Position numbers and translations under genes: made by a program
Notes under the pieces: model-generated
The model's database searches: none
What the model saw: the letters and a program-made list of their open reading frames with translations, nothing else
Told to the model about the DNA's origin: nothing
DNA from: an uncultured Eubacteriales bacterium
GTDB lineage: Bacteria; Bacillota; Clostridia; TANB77; CAG-508
Direction: 5' to 3'
DNA length: 64,000 nt
Assembly (NCBI GenBank): GCA_949288175.1
Contig: CASEIV010000009.1
Location: forward strand, 62,001-126,000
Shown: positions 8,286 to 18,418 of the stretch, piece after piece
Layout of the letters: each line of letters begins with the position of its first letter
Position numbering within the stretch: the stretch's first letter is position 1

Positions 8286-10320
8286 GTGAATTACAAAATT
8301 GAAGGCGCAATCAGAAGAAATAGAAAAAATTTCATCGTTTTTGCAATACTATGGATATTTATAGCCATAGTATTTGTTGCACCCTTAGCACATAATTATT
8401 ATATTGCAAGTGTAGATGGAAGATTTAATTTAGAAATATTTATAGAAAATATAGGAAATTCTTTCATGCATCCATTTCAATCATTTGGAAGTGTATTAAC
8501 AGAAGGTTCTATTGGATCATATTTTTCTATACTAATGGTTGTAACTATTTTTTATTCCGTATTTTTCTTTATAGGATTTGTAAGATCAGCACCTAAAAAT
8601 GAATTTACAGATATAGAACATGGCTCAAGTGATTGGAGTCAAAGAGGAGAGCAATATCAAATATTAAGCAAAAATAAAGGAATTATTTTAGCGGAAAATA
8701 ATTATTTGCCAGTAGATAAAAGAGGAAACGTAAATGTCTTAGTAGTTGGACGGATCAGGATCTGGTAAATCTGCATCATACTCTATTCCGAATGCTTATC
8801 AAATGTTGGGTTCATATGTATTTACAGATCCAAAAGGAGAATTATATGATAGAACAGCAGGCTATTTAAAAGCACATGGATATAAGATAAAAGTATTAAA
8901 CCTTGTAAGACCAGAATATAGTGATGGATATAATCCATTAATGCATATCGCATCAGGATTAGATGTTGATGTTATTGCCAATACTATTGTTAAAGGTCAA
9001 AAAGCAGAAGGGGCAAGTTCAGATCCATTCTGGGATGATTCTGCTGAGATGTTATTAAAAGCACTAATTTACTATCTATTAGCAACAAGACCAGAAGAAG
9101 AACAAAACTTAGCCAGTTGTGCAGAATTGGTTAGGGCAGCAAATACAAATGGAGGTAGCAACCTTCTTACAGAATTAATGAGTCAATTACCATATGACCA
9201 TCCAGCAAGAATGAATTATAAATCTATTGAAATTGCACCAGAAAAAACCTATAGTTCTATCTTGAGTTCATTACAATCTAAACTTGGTAAATTCGACTCA
9301 AAAGAAATTGCAGAATTGACTTCAACAGATACTATTGATTTTGAAGAAATAGGAAATGAAAAAACAGCTGTATATGTTATATCATCAGATACACACACAG
9401 CTTATGATTTCTTACTAACGATATTCTTTGCACAAATGATTCAGCAATTATATGATTATGCAGATCAAAATGGAGGACAATTAAAAGAGCAAACTTTCTT
9501 CATATTAGATGAGTTTGCTAACATAGGTAAAATACCGGATTTTGATAAAAAGATTTCTACATCTAGAAGTAGAAAAATATCATTTAGTGTTATTTTACAA
9601 AATATAGATCAATTAGAAGCGGTTTATGAAAAATCATATGAAACCATTATGGGTAACTGTGATACACATGTGTTCTTAGGAAGTAACTCATACAAAACGG
9701 TTGAATATTTCTCAAAAGCTTTAGGAGAAAAGACAATTGAAAGAGATAGTATATCTATTAATAGAGATAGACAGAACTGGAAAACAGGAAAAAGTGTATC
9801 AGATCAAGTAATGGCAAGAGCATTAATGACGCCAGATGAATTAAGAAGAATGGATAATGATGATTGTATCATCTATGAAAAAGGAATCAAACCTGTAAAA
9901 GCTAAGAAATTTTATTATTTTAAACATCCAATGGCAAAAGAGATGCAACGCTTTGAAATTAGTCATAATGATATAGGTGAAATTGAAAGAGGAACATGGA
10001 GAAAATATAACCCATATAATCCTTATGTACCAGAAGATGAGAAAAAAGAAAAAGTAGATAGTTTGAAAGTAGAATCTTTAGATGATTTATTTGATGATGA
10101 TATATCACCAAAAGAAGAAGTAAAATCAGTAGAGAAACAAACAAATATACAGCCAGAAAATAATATACAGAAACAAGAAAATACATTAGATTTAAATAGT
10201 TTTGATGATGCACCAGTTCTTCCACAAGAACCTACTCAAGAAGATGATGATATATATGATTTACAAAAAGAACTGGAAGCAAAATTTGATGAATTATTTG
10301 GTCCAATAGATGAAGGATAG
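8286..10320 (+). CDS. VirD4/TraG-type coupling ATPase, needs a +1 frameshift at CGG 8751
   Basis: The start is GTG at 8286 behind AGGTGA. Frame 0 runs 155 codons to CGG at 8751 and then stops at 8766. Skipping C8751 gives 677 residues and completes the Walker A VVG-GSGSGKS (residues 156-162 after the shift). Two membrane helices lie in the first 100 residues (about 18-38 and 75-97), as in T4SS coupling proteins. The ATPase domain has FTDPKGELYD, DPFWDDSAEMLLKALIYYLL, the Walker B FFILDEFANIG near residue 404, and FSVILQNIDQLEAVY. The tail after about 575 is acidic and low in complexity. The family feeds DNA-protein substrates to conjugation or secretion channels. No relaxase, VirB4 or integrase is nearby, so it looks like an orphan; its role is unclear. 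Confidence 0.85.
8751..8754 (+). other. Proposed +1 frameshift site, CGG-A in VirD4-like gene
   Basis: Frame 0 reads gta gtt gga CGG atc and meets TAA at 8766-8768. Dropping the C gives gga tca gga tct ggt aaa (GSGSGK), the expected P-loop. The inserted-like base is not in a homopolymer. See the findings for the four matching sites. Confidence 0.8.
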
Positions 10321-10388
10321 GGGATTTTCTATATTTAAAGAAGAACACATTTCTTGAAAAATATGATTTTATAAAGGAAAAATATAAA

Positions 10389-10808
10389 ATGAAAAAATCG
10401 TATATTATTATGATAACTATAACGACAATTAGTATAATATTAACGATTGTTTTAGGCATTTTAATGAATCATATGGATATGCATTATGAAGAAGTAAAAG
10501 CAACTGTGATAAGCGTAGAGACAAAAACAAAAGTAAGGCATAAATATATAATACATACAGATTATAATGTTAAAATTATGTATGAAGGTGATACATATGA
10601 ATTGAAAAATGTACATGATACATATTCATATGCAAAAGGAAAGCAAATTGTGGCATATTTATCAAATGGAAATTTATATGCTAATGTTGAAGGTATAAAA
10701 GGAGACACACCATTGGCAAAAGTATATTTTGTGTTTGTTTTTATTAGTTGGATATTGATGATAGCAACATCAGTATATATTATAAGTTCTCGAAAAAGAA
10801 GGGCATAA
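10389..10808 (+). CDS. Small two-helix membrane protein, DUF3592-like
   Basis: The protein has 139 residues. One membrane helix lies at about 5-28 (IIMITITTISIILTIVLGIL) and another at about 112-132. Between them is a beta-rich extracytoplasmic domain starting VKATVISVETKTKVRHKY and containing VKIMYEGDTYEL. This pattern (TM, 'a.V.s....' beta domain, YxYxVxY-like strand, TM) resembles DUF3592 proteins, whose function is unknown. It follows the VirD4-like gene by 68 bases with AAAGGA upstream and may belong to that transcript. A terminator follows. Assignment to DUF3592 is tentative. Confidence 0.55.
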   Translation: MKKSYIIMITITTISIILTIVLGILMNHMDMHYEEVKATVISVETKTKVRHKYIIHTDYNVKIMYEGDTYELKNVHDTYSYAKGKQIVAYLSNGNLYANVEGIKGDTPLAKVYFVFVFISWILMIATSVYIISSRKRRA

Positions 10809-10856
10809 TGGATTATTATAAGATAAGTGTAAAAGAAAACGATTGGTTAATGAAGT

Positions 10857-10905
10857 AACCTTAAATTATTAGACAAAAAGTTTAATAATTTGGGGTTATT
10901 TTTAT
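10857..10905 (+). terminator. Hairpin terminator with ttagacaaaaagttta loop
   Basis: aacc-ttaaattatt pairs with aataattt-ggggtt, followed by atttttat. The loop word ttagacaaaaagtttaa recurs in the terminator at 25208-25256. From here to 11116 I see no gene, only AT-rich leader sequence of the following nuclease gene. Confidence 0.7.
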
Positions 10906-11116
10906 GTTAAAATAATAGAAATGTATTTAGAGACGAGTAGTAACAGATTATTAAAAAAGGCAAAAATATTTTCGTATAAATACTTGAAAAAAACTGATAA
11001 TTAGTATACAATTTTAATCATAATGAAGATAATGAATCAAACAAATCTTTTTGATGAGTAAGAGTAAAGATATGGCATATAGATATAAATATAAAGAAAA
11101 GAGGAAAAGAGAGAGT

Positions 11117-12199
11117 ATGAAATTTATACATATTGCAGATATACATTTTGATAGTCCTTTTGTAAATTTATCAGATAGAGAAAATTTAGGAGATATCAAA
11201 CGATTAGAACAAAGAAGTGTATTTAAAAAAGTAATTGAATATATAAAAGAAAACGATATAGAGTTTTTATTTATTGCAGGAGATGTATATGAACATCAAT
11301 ATATCAGAAAATCAACAATAGAATATATAAACAAATTATTTAAAGAAATTCCTAATACAAAAATCTATATCAGTCCAGGAAATCATGATCCATTTATTAA
11401 AAATTCCTATTATAACCAATTTAAGTGGAATGATAATGTACATATATTCTCATCAAAAATGGAAAAAATCGAATTAAAAGATGTTGATATATATGGATAT
11501 GGATTTGATGATTTTTATTGTACAGATTGTGGAATTGAAAATTTAGAAATAGAAAATAAAACGAAAACTAATGTATTGGTTATTCATAGTACTGTTGATG
11601 GAGCAAATCTAGAGGAAAAACAATATAATTCAATATCTAAAAAATTATTAGAAGAAAAAGGATTTGACTATGTAGCAACTGGACACATCCATAAATTAGA
11701 TTATAACACATATGAAAATCAAAAAATTGTGTATCCTGGTTCTTTAATTTCCTTAGGTTTTGATGAATTAGGGAAACATGGAATGATCGTAGGAGAGATA
11801 AAGGAAAATAAAGAATTATCAACAGAGTTTGTTCCACTAAGTGAAAATGATTTCGAAGAAATTGAATTAGATGTAACAAATATTATCTCTAGAGATGAAT
11901 TAATTGAAAAAATAAATGATTTAGAGATTGCTAACAATCAATTGGTAAAGATAATCTTAATCGGAAAACGAAATTTTGAAATAGATAAATATGAGTTATA
12001 TAAATTATTAACCAATGAAAGAATCATAAAAGTAAAAGACCATACAAAAATACAATATGATTTGGAAAAAATGGCAAATACGCATACATTAAAAGGATTA
12101 TTTGTAAAAGAAATATTAAAAGAAAAAGAAAATGCAGGAGAAGAAGAATTAGAGATAATAGAAAAAGCAGTTGAAATTGCTTTTGAGTCATTGGAATAG
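11117..12199 (+). CDS. SbcD/YhaO-like metallophosphoesterase, DNA repair nuclease subunit
   Basis: The protein has 360 residues. I choose ATG at 11117 because the family begins MKFIHIADIHFDSPF; a TTG 66 bases upstream would add a basic tail not seen in relatives. The calcineurin-like metal motifs are present in order: D-x-H (ADIHFD), GDVYEH, GNHD (residues near 90), IHSTVDG and GHIHK. Mre11/SbcD-type enzymes use two Mn ions to cut DNA ends. The next gene, 59 bases on, encodes the matching coiled-coil ATPase, so the pair should form an SbcCD/YhaNO-like complex. Confidence 0.85.
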   Translation: MKFIHIADIHFDSPFVNLSDRENLGDIKRLEQRSVFKKVIEYIKENDIEFLFIAGDVYEHQYIRKSTIEYINKLFKEIPNTKIYISPGNHDPFIKNSYYNQFKWNDNVHIFSSKMEKIELKDVDIYGYGFDDFYCTDCGIENLEIENKTKTNVLVIHSTVDGANLEEKQYNSISKKLLEEKGFDYVATGHIHKLDYNTYENQKIVYPGSLISLGFDELGKHGMIVGEIKENKELSTEFVPLSENDFEEIELDVTNIISRDELIEKINDLEIANNQLVKIILIGKRNFEIDKYELYKLLTNERIIKVKDHTKIQYDLEKMANTHTLKGLFVKEILKEKENAGEEELEIIEKAVEIAFESLE

Positions 12200-12258
12200 A
12201 AGAGAAGTTTTAATTTTTTTCCAACTTATTGAAAAAATTAAGAAAGTAGTGATAAAAA

Positions 12259-14205
12259 GTGAAAATACAAAAATTAAAGATAAATGCTTATGGAAAATTA
12301 AAAGATAAAGAAATACTATTAGATGATTATATAAATGTGATTCACGGTCAAAATGAAACTGGAAAATCTACCATATTGAATTTTATAGTTAATATGTTAT
12401 ATGGAATATCAAAAAATAAGAATGGAAAAGAATATTCTGATTTTGAAAAATATAAACCATGGGAAGGGGAAGATTTTTCAGGAAAGATGGAATATGTATT
12501 AGACAATAAAGATACATTTGAAATATTTAGAGATTTTAAAAAGAAAAATCCACAAATATTTAATGAAAAAAAAGAAGATATTTCTAAACAATTTAACATA
12601 GATAAATCTAAAGGAAATGAATTTTTTTATGAACAAACGAAAATGGATGAAAAATTATTTTTATCTACGATTGTGGTAAATCAAGAACAGGTAAAATTAG
12701 GAAAAAGTGAACAAAATATATTAATACAAAAAATTGCAAATTTAGTAGGAACAGGAGAAGACAATGTTTCTTATAAACGAGCAATTGATAGAATTAATAG
12801 AAGGCAATTAGAAGAAATAGGAACCGAAAGGTCTAGGGAAAAGCCACTAAACAAATTATTAAGAGAAAATCAGAATTTGAAAGAAGAGAAAATAGAATTA
12901 GAAAAATACAAAAATACAAAATATGAAATTGAAGAAAATAAAAAAAGTTTATTAGAAAAATTTTCAAATTCAGAAATGAAACTAGAATATTTAAATCAAA
13001 TAAAAAAAATATTAGAAGAAGAAAAAATAGAAAATGAAAAAATAAAAATAAAAGAAAATATAAAAAATGAAAATGATGAAAAAATAAAAATAAATAAAAA
13101 AGAAATTTTAAATATTGAAAATAAAAATAAAAAAATATTTGAAAAAAATAATCAAAAAATAAATAAATTAATTGAAAATAAAAATAAATTAAAAAATAAA
13201 TTAATTATATTATTTATTATTTTAATTTTAATCAACATTTTACAATTTATTTTTATAAAAAATACAATTTTAAAATATATTTTTCTTCTTACTCTCCCAA
13301 CGCTTTTAATTTTTTCAGTTTTATTTTTAAAAAATAAAAAAAATAAAATAAAAATACTAGAAAAAGAAAATAAAAAAGAAGAAGAAAAAATAAATAATGA
13401 AAAAAATAATTATTTAAATGAAAATAAAATTATAGAAAAAAATAATAATGAATTACAAAATGAAATAAATGAATTAAAAAATAATATAAATTCAAAAATA
13501 AATTTAGAAATTGAAAAAATAAAAAATAATTATTTAAATAAAATAAAAAATAATGAAATAATAAAAATAAATCATTTAAATCATATAAATGAAGAAATAG
13601 AAAAAATGCAAAAAGAACTTAATAAGATAAACATAAAATTACATGAATTAGAATTTGATAAAGAAAATGTTGAACCCAAAGTAGACAATTTGATGAAAAT
13701 AGAAGAAAAAATAGTTGACAATAATGAAAAAATTGTAAACTTAAAAAAACTAGAAAAAAGTATGAATTTGGCAAAAGAATTATTAGAAAAGGCATATGAA
13801 AAAATGAAAAATACAGTTACCCCTAAGTTTACAGAGAATCTTTCAAGAAATATCAATAAAATAACCAATGGTAAATATACAAATGTTATGGTACAAGATG
13901 ATAATGGATTGGTCGTAGAATTAGAAAATGGAAATTATGTGGAAGCAAATCGATTAAGTGTGGGAACAATTGACCAATTATATTTATCTTTAAGACTTTC
14001 TATGACAGAAGATTTATCAAAAGAAAAAATGCCGATTATATTAGATGAAGCATTTGCCTATTATGATACACAAAGATTAGAAAATATATTGAAATATTTG
14101 GCAAACACATATCCAGATAGACAAATTATTTTATTTACTTGCACAGAAAGAGAAAAAAATATATTTGATGAAAAGAATATTCATTATCATTATATAGATT
14201 TATAA
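12259..14205 (+). CDS. YhaN/SbcC-like coiled-coil ATPase with central membrane helices
   Basis: The protein has 648 residues with a GTG start; the ribosome binding site is weak. The Walker A is GQNETGKST at about residues 31-39. A long Lys/Glu/Asn/Ile coiled coil (about 190-510) is interrupted by two membrane helices at about 315-355 (LIILFIILILINILQFIFI and a second). The C-terminal lobe has the signature LSVGTIDQLYLSLRLS and Walker B MPIILDEAFAYYD. Central membrane helices in the coil are typical of YhaN rather than SbcC. It pairs with the nuclease upstream, giving an ATP-gated end-processing enzyme that may sit on the membrane. Bases 13020-13620 are almost only A and T with long codon runs of aaa, aat, ata and gaa. 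Confidence 0.85.
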   Translation: MKIQKLKINAYGKLKDKEILLDDYINVIHGQNETGKSTILNFIVNMLYGISKNKNGKEYSDFEKYKPWEGEDFSGKMEYVLDNKDTFEIFRDFKKKNPQIFNEKKEDISKQFNIDKSKGNEFFYEQTKMDEKLFLSTIVVNQEQVKLGKSEQNILIQKIANLVGTGEDNVSYKRAIDRINRRQLEEIGTERSREKPLNKLLRENQNLKEEKIELEKYKNTKYEIEENKKSLLEKFSNSEMKLEYLNQIKKILEEEKIENEKIKIKENIKNENDEKIKINKKEILNIENKNKKIFEKNNQKINKLIENKNKLKNKLIILFIILILINILQFIFIKNTILKYIFLLTLPTLLIFSVLFLKNKKNKIKILEKENKKEEEKINNEKNNYLNENKIIEKNNNELQNEINELKNNINSKINLEIEKIKNNYLNKIKNNEIIKINHLNHINEEIEKMQKELNKINIKLHELEFDKENVEPKVDNLMKIEEKIVDNNEKIVNLKKLEKSMNLAKELLEKAYEKMKNTVTPKFTENLSRNINKITNGKYTNVMVQDDNGLVVELENGNYVEANRLSVGTIDQLYLSLRLSMTEDLSKEKMPIILDEAFAYYDTQRLENILKYLANTYPDRQIILFTCTEREKNIFDEKNIHYHYIDL

Positions 14206-14332
14206 GAGAAGTATTTTAAAATAATATACATATATTTATAGTTGAAAGATAACGATAGAATTTGATTTTGTATAAAATAATAAAAATAAGATGAATATTT
14301 TTATTATAAAAAATAAAATAGGAGGAAGATGA

Positions 14333-15364
14333 ATGGACTTAAATGTAAAAATAAGAGGAAATGATAAAAAGAAAATACTAAAAATTTTAATAATAGTTAT
14401 ATGTATAAACCTTTTAGCAACAGTAATTGTAGCAACTTTTGCTAATGTAGAAATCTTAAAAACAATTATTTTATATTTAGTTTCTATCGGCTATGTTGGT
14501 TATGCTATTTATCTATGGAAAAAAACACAAAAAACAAATATAATGATGAAAAAGGAAAGTTTCGAAAATAAATATGACCCAATTTTAACAAGATTTTTAT
14601 TAAAAAATGAATTTGAATTAGATGAATCATTACTAAATGCGGAGATATATTATCTTATTAGAAAAGGATATATAGAGATAGATAAAGAGAAAAATGTATT
14701 AAGACTAAAAGATAGGAATAAATTTAAACAAATTGATGCTCTAGAAAGAATTAATCATAATAAAATAAAAGAATATTCAACAGATGAAATTCCTTCATAT
14801 GAAAGTATGTTTATAGGAAAAATCTTATTTGCTTTTCATGATGAAATAGAATTAAATGAACTAAAAAGAAATAAAAAACAAAATTATTACTATCAAAGAG
14901 GAGAAATGTGCAAGTTAGCAATGGAAAAAATGTTATTATATGAAGTTGAAAAACATGGTATGTTAGGAAATGGTAATAGCATTAATTTTATTTCAGTTGT
15001 TAGTATATTAAATATTATAACTTCCATTATTTTGTTTGCTGTTATAGGAAGATTTAACATTATATTATTATTATCTATCATTATTAATATTGCATTAAAT
15101 GTACTTATTGTAAAAAATGAAAATATTTTATCATACAAATATTCAGATGAAGTCATAAAATATATAGATGATTTATTAGAATATGTAAACATATTGAAAG
15201 CAGAACAAACAGTGAAAACTGATAAACTTGTGAATAATGGAATAGTAAATAATGATATAAATGAAAACAATGACAAGTATGAAGAAATGATAAATGATCA
15301 AGATATAGATAAAGAATTAAAATTTTTATTTGGGATAAAAAGTGAAGAAGACCTATTTATATAA
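14333..15364 (+). CDS. Unknown membrane protein, DUF2207-like architecture
   Basis: The protein has 343 residues and follows AGGAGG. Two helices at about 16-60 are followed by a cytoplasmic domain containing DPILTRFLLKNEFELDESLL, IYYLIRKGYIEIDKEKN and a region up to residue 205. Two more helices lie at about 220-265, then a hydrophilic acidic tail (DINENNDKYEEMINDQDIDK). The 'YxP..xxxLL... L..KGYI.I' arrangement recalls the C-terminal part of DUF2207 proteins, but the large extracellular domain of that family is missing. Function unknown; it is probably transcribed alone. Confidence 0.5.
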   Translation: MDLNVKIRGNDKKKILKILIIVICINLLATVIVATFANVEILKTIILYLVSIGYVGYAIYLWKKTQKTNIMMKKESFENKYDPILTRFLLKNEFELDESLLNAEIYYLIRKGYIEIDKEKNVLRLKDRNKFKQIDALERINHNKIKEYSTDEIPSYESMFIGKILFAFHDEIELNELKRNKKQNYYYQRGEMCKLAMEKMLLYEVEKHGMLGNGNSINFISVVSILNIITSIILFAVIGRFNIILLLSIIINIALNVLIVKNENILSYKYSDEVIKYIDDLLEYVNILKAEQTVKTDKLVNNGIVNNDINENNDKYEEMINDQDIDKELKFLFGIKSEEDLFI

Positions 15365-15374
15365 TAGGTCTTTA
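15347..15374 (+). terminator. Terminator overlapping the end of the preceding gene
   Basis: aagacctatt pairs with taataggtcttt; the left arm is the last coding sequence (…EDLFI stop). Only a short T run follows. Confidence 0.6.
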
Positions 15375-15507
15375 AGAGTCTATATGGTACACAATTTTCC
15401 ATAAGTAAAATTATGAAGAACAAAATTACGAAAAGCCAAATAGAAAAGTCAAAATTTGCACAAATGATAAGATTTCCGATTTGTTCTGGGAGAATATCTC
15501 AAATGCC

Positions 15508-15536
15508 TTGTAAAAACTAAAAAAATATAGTATAAT
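15508..15536 (+). promoter_or_regulatory. Sigma-A-type promoter of prfA
   Basis: ttgtaa (15508-15513), a 17-base spacer and tataat (15531-15536), 31 bases before the prfA start codon. Confidence 0.7.
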
Positions 15537-15567
15537 ATTTCAAGCTTAGGAAAGAAGGAGAATATTT

Positions 15568-16629
15568 ATGTTTGAAAAATTAGAAACAGTAGAAAAGAGA
15601 TATGATGAATTAACAAAAATGATTAGTGACCCAGAAGTAATATCGAATCATACAGAATGGCAAAAATTAATGAAAGAACATGCCAGTATAGAAGAAATTG
15701 TATTAAAATTTAGAGAATATAAAAAAGAAAAACAAGCAATGGAAGAAGCAGAAGAATTAATGAAAGATCCAGAAATGAAAGAACTTGCTGAAGAAGAATA
15801 CTATGCTTCAAAAGAAAAATTACCAGAAATTGAAGAGGAATTAAAATTTTTATTAATTCCAAAAGATCCAGATGATGACAAAAATATTATGTGTGAAATT
15901 CGTGCTGGGGCAGGAGGAGAAGAAGCAGCATTATTTGCAGGAACGCTATTTAGAATGTATACCATGTATGCAGAAAGAAAACACTGGAAATTAGAAGTCC
16001 TTAATGAGAATGAAACAGGACTAGGAGGATATAAAGAAATATCTTTCATGATTACAGGAAAAGGAGTATACAGTAGATTAAAATTTGAAAGTGGTGTTCA
16101 TAGAGTACAAAGAGTTCCAGATACAGAAAGTAGTGGAAGGATTCATACATCTACAGCAACGGTTGCCGTTTTACCTGTAGTAGAAGATGTAGAAATTGAG
16201 ATTAACCCTGCAGACATTAAAATGGAAGTGTTCCGTTCATCAGGGGCAGGTGGACAACACATTAATAAAACCTCATCAGCTGTAAGATTAATCCATGAAC
16301 CAACAGGAATTGTTGTAGAATGCCAAACGGAACGTTCTCAATTTCAAAATAGAGATAATGCTATGAGAATGCTTAGAACAAAATTATATGAAATTGAAAA
16401 ACAAAAACAAGATAGTGAAATTTCAAATGCAAGAAAATCACAAGTTGGTTCAGGAGATAGAAGTGAAAAAATAAGAACATACAATTATCCTCAAGGAAGA
16501 ATTACAGACCATAGAATAGGAATGAGTATCTATCAAATGGAAAATTTCTTAAATGGTGATTTAGATGAAATGATAGATAATTTAATTGCAGCAGATAGAG
16601 CTGAAAAATTAAAAGGTGAAGATGAATAA
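15568..16629 (+). CDS. prfA: Peptide chain release factor 1
   Basis: The protein has 353 residues, the standard RF1 length. It reads UAA and UAG stop codons and triggers peptide release. The codon-recognition loop is [20 protein letters not shown] with a P-D-T variant of the P-x-T motif, and the catalytic GGQ lies at residues 228-230 ([17 protein letters not shown]). The start is ATG with AAGGAG upstream, below a clear promoter. The aminopeptidase gene begins at the end of this gene, so they form an operon. In many Firmicutes prmC follows; here it does not. Confidence 0.96.
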   Translation: MFEKLETVEKRYDELTKMISDPEVISNHTEWQKLMKEHASIEEIVLKFREYKKEKQAMEEAEELMKDPEMKELAEEEYYASKEKLPEIEEELKFLLIPKDPDDDKNIMCEIRAGAGGEEAALFAGTLFRMYTMYAERKHWKLEVLNENETGLGGYKEISFMITGKGVYSRLKFESGVHRVQRVPDTESSGRIHTSTATVAVLPVVEDVEIEINPADIKMEVFRSSGAGGQHINKTSSAVRLIHEPTGIVVECQTERSQFQNRDNAMRMLRTKLYEIEKQKQDSEISNARKSQVGSGDRSEKIRTYNYPQGRITDHRIGMSIYQMENFLNGDLDEMIDNLIAADRAEKLKGEDE

Positions 16630-16630
16630 A

Positions 16631-17749
16631 ATGAAAGATATAAGAATAGAAATACTAGCCAATAATCTGTTAAAAAATTCTGTTAAATTAAAAGAACATG
16701 AAAATATTTTAATAGAAGTATTAGGAGAAGATTGTATTCCATTAGCAAAAGAATTAATGAAACAAGCCGAAAATATGAAAGCAAATCCATATTTTAATAT
16801 TGTCAATTATGAAATATTAAGAGAAATGTTATTACAGGCAAATGAAGAGCAAATAAAATTATATGCAAAACATGATTTAGAAAGAATGAAAGATATGGAT
16901 TGCTATATAGGAATTAGAGCAAGTAACAATACAGCAGAATTGGTTGATATCCCAAGAGAAAAGATGGAATTGTACAATAAATATTATCAATTACCGGTCC
17001 ATTTTGAAGAAAGAGTAAAACATACAAAATGGTGCATTTTACGATATCCAAATGCATCAATGGCACAAATGAGTCATATGAGTTTAGAACATTTTGAAGA
17101 CTTTTATTTCAATGTATGTAACTTAAATTATACCAAAATGGAAAAAGCAATGGATCCATTAGTAGAATTAATGAATAAAACAGATAAAGTGCATATATTA
17201 GGAGAGGGAACAGATTTAACATTTAGTATAAAAGACATTCCAGCAGAAAAATATTTTGGAACCTTTAATATTCCTGATGGAGAAGTGGCAACAGCACCTG
17301 TGAAAAATAGCGTAAATGGGTATATAACGTATAACACAGAAACAACATATAATGGAATTACATTTCATAATGTAAGATTTGAGTTTCAAGAAGGTAAAAT
17401 TGTAAAGGCAACAGCGAATAAAGAAAAAGAAATCAATGAAATATTAGATACAGATGAAGGTGCAAGATATATAGGAGAATTTGCACTTGGATTAAATCCT
17501 TATGTAGAAAATGTTATAGGGGATACTTTATTTGATGAAAAAATAAGAGGAAGTTTTCATTTTACACCAGGTGATGGGTTAGAAGAATGTGATAATGGAA
17601 ATCGTTCAGCTATCCACTGGGATATTGTCAATATTCAAACACCAGAATATGGTGGAGGAGAAATTTGGTTTGATGATGTACTAGTTAGAAAAGATGGTAG
17701 ATTTGTTTTAAAAGAATTGGAAGGATTAAATCCAGAAAACTTAAAATAA
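16631..17749 (+). CDS. M29 family aminopeptidase
   Basis: About 372 residues. The start is uncertain: ATG at 16622 overlaps prfA by eight bases but sits only two bases after AGGTGA, whereas ATG at 16631 has a spacing of about 11. The family marks are ENILIEVLGEDC at the N-terminus, ILGEGTDLTFSI, a metal-site region TETTYNG and FEFQEGKIVKATANKE, EFALGLNP, and the C-terminal RGSFHFTPGDGLEE and SAIHWDIV. M29 enzymes (AmpS/PepS/AmpT) are cytoplasmic, metal-dependent, broad-range aminopeptidases. Translational coupling to prfA is likely. A bidirectional terminator separates it from the convergent Nudix gene. Confidence 0.88.
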   Translation: MKDIRIEILANNLLKNSVKLKEHENILIEVLGEDCIPLAKELMKQAENMKANPYFNIVNYEILREMLLQANEEQIKLYAKHDLERMKDMDCYIGIRASNNTAELVDIPREKMELYNKYYQLPVHFEERVKHTKWCILRYPNASMAQMSHMSLEHFEDFYFNVCNLNYTKMEKAMDPLVELMNKTDKVHILGEGTDLTFSIKDIPAEKYFGTFNIPDGEVATAPVKNSVNGYITYNTETTYNGITFHNVRFEFQEGKIVKATANKEKEINEILDTDEGARYIGEFALGLNPYVENVIGDTLFDEKIRGSFHFTPGDGLEECDNGNRSAIHWDIVNIQTPEYGGGEIWFDDVLVRKDGRFVLKELEGLNPENLK

Positions 17750-17803
17750 GGTAAATCTGTGAGATAAAATAAAGATATAGAAATATAAAAATTTAGAATA
17801 GGT

Positions 17804-17842
17804 AAAACTCTTTAAAATACGGTATATTTTAAAGAGTTTTTT
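17804..17842. terminator. Bidirectional terminator between aminopeptidase and Nudix genes
   Basis: aaaactctttaaaata pairs with tattttaaagagtttt around a 5-base loop, with T runs in both directions between convergent genes. Confidence 0.88.
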
Positions 17843-17868
17843 ATATAAGTATTGTTCAAATTTAATGT

Positions 17869-18402
17869 TTATAGATAATCTAACAGCATATCATATACTG
17901 GTTTTCGATTTACAATTATATTATCTTCTTGCATTCGCAATAGCTGGTTTATGTTAACAAATTTTATATCTTGAACTTCTGAATTTTGCATTTTAATATC
18001 TGTGATTGTTAAGTTAGGTTTTTTTAAAATAAAAAAATCATAAAATTGATTTTCAATAAAATCTTTAGAATATATTTTTGATTCCTTAAATGAAGATATA
18101 TATTTAAATTCTTGTATACTTGTAGTAGATTCTAAAAAAATTCCTACTTCTTCAGCTATTTCCCTAATTGCAGAATTTAATCCGTCTTCACCTGCTGATA
18201 TATGTCCAGCAACAGAGATATCCCACATATCTGCATTTTTTTCTTTATTTTTGCTTCTTTGTTGTAACAAAATTTCATTTTTTTCATTTATAATGGCTAC
18301 AACAATAGCTCTATGCCATAAACCTCTTTTATGAATTTCTTGTCTGGAAAGTATGTTACCTGTTTTTATACCATTTTCATCTAAAACATCTATCATTTCC
18401 AT
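17869..18402 (-). CDS. Nudix hydrolase
   Basis: The protein has 177 residues, with ATG seven bases after GGAGG. The Nudix box is complete: G-H-I-S-A-G-E-D-G then REIAEEVGI (pattern GX5EX7REUXEEXGU). The N-terminal MEMIDVLDENGIKTG and HKRGLWHRAIVVAI are typical of the IPP-isomerase-like/YfcD branch, which hydrolyses nucleoside-diphosphate-linked substrates; the true substrate cannot be told. It starts 16 bases after the tandem guanylate-kinase-like gene, in the same operon, so a nucleotide-related role is plausible but unproven. Confidence 0.87.
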   Translation of the reverse strand: MEMIDVLDENGIKTGNILSRQEIHKRGLWHRAIVVAIINEKNEILLQQRSKNKEKNADMWDISVAGHISAGEDGLNSAIREIAEEVGIFLESTTSIQEFKYISSFKESKIYSKDFIENQFYDFFILKKPNLTITDIKMQNSEVQDIKFVNINQLLRMQEDNIIVNRKPVYDMLLDYL

Positions 18403-18418
18403 TTTTTATCCTCCAATT

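Noticed and set aside
7368..10320. Integrated conjugative element
   Set aside because: Only a coupling ATPase is present; no integrase, relaxase, VirB4 or att repeats were seen.
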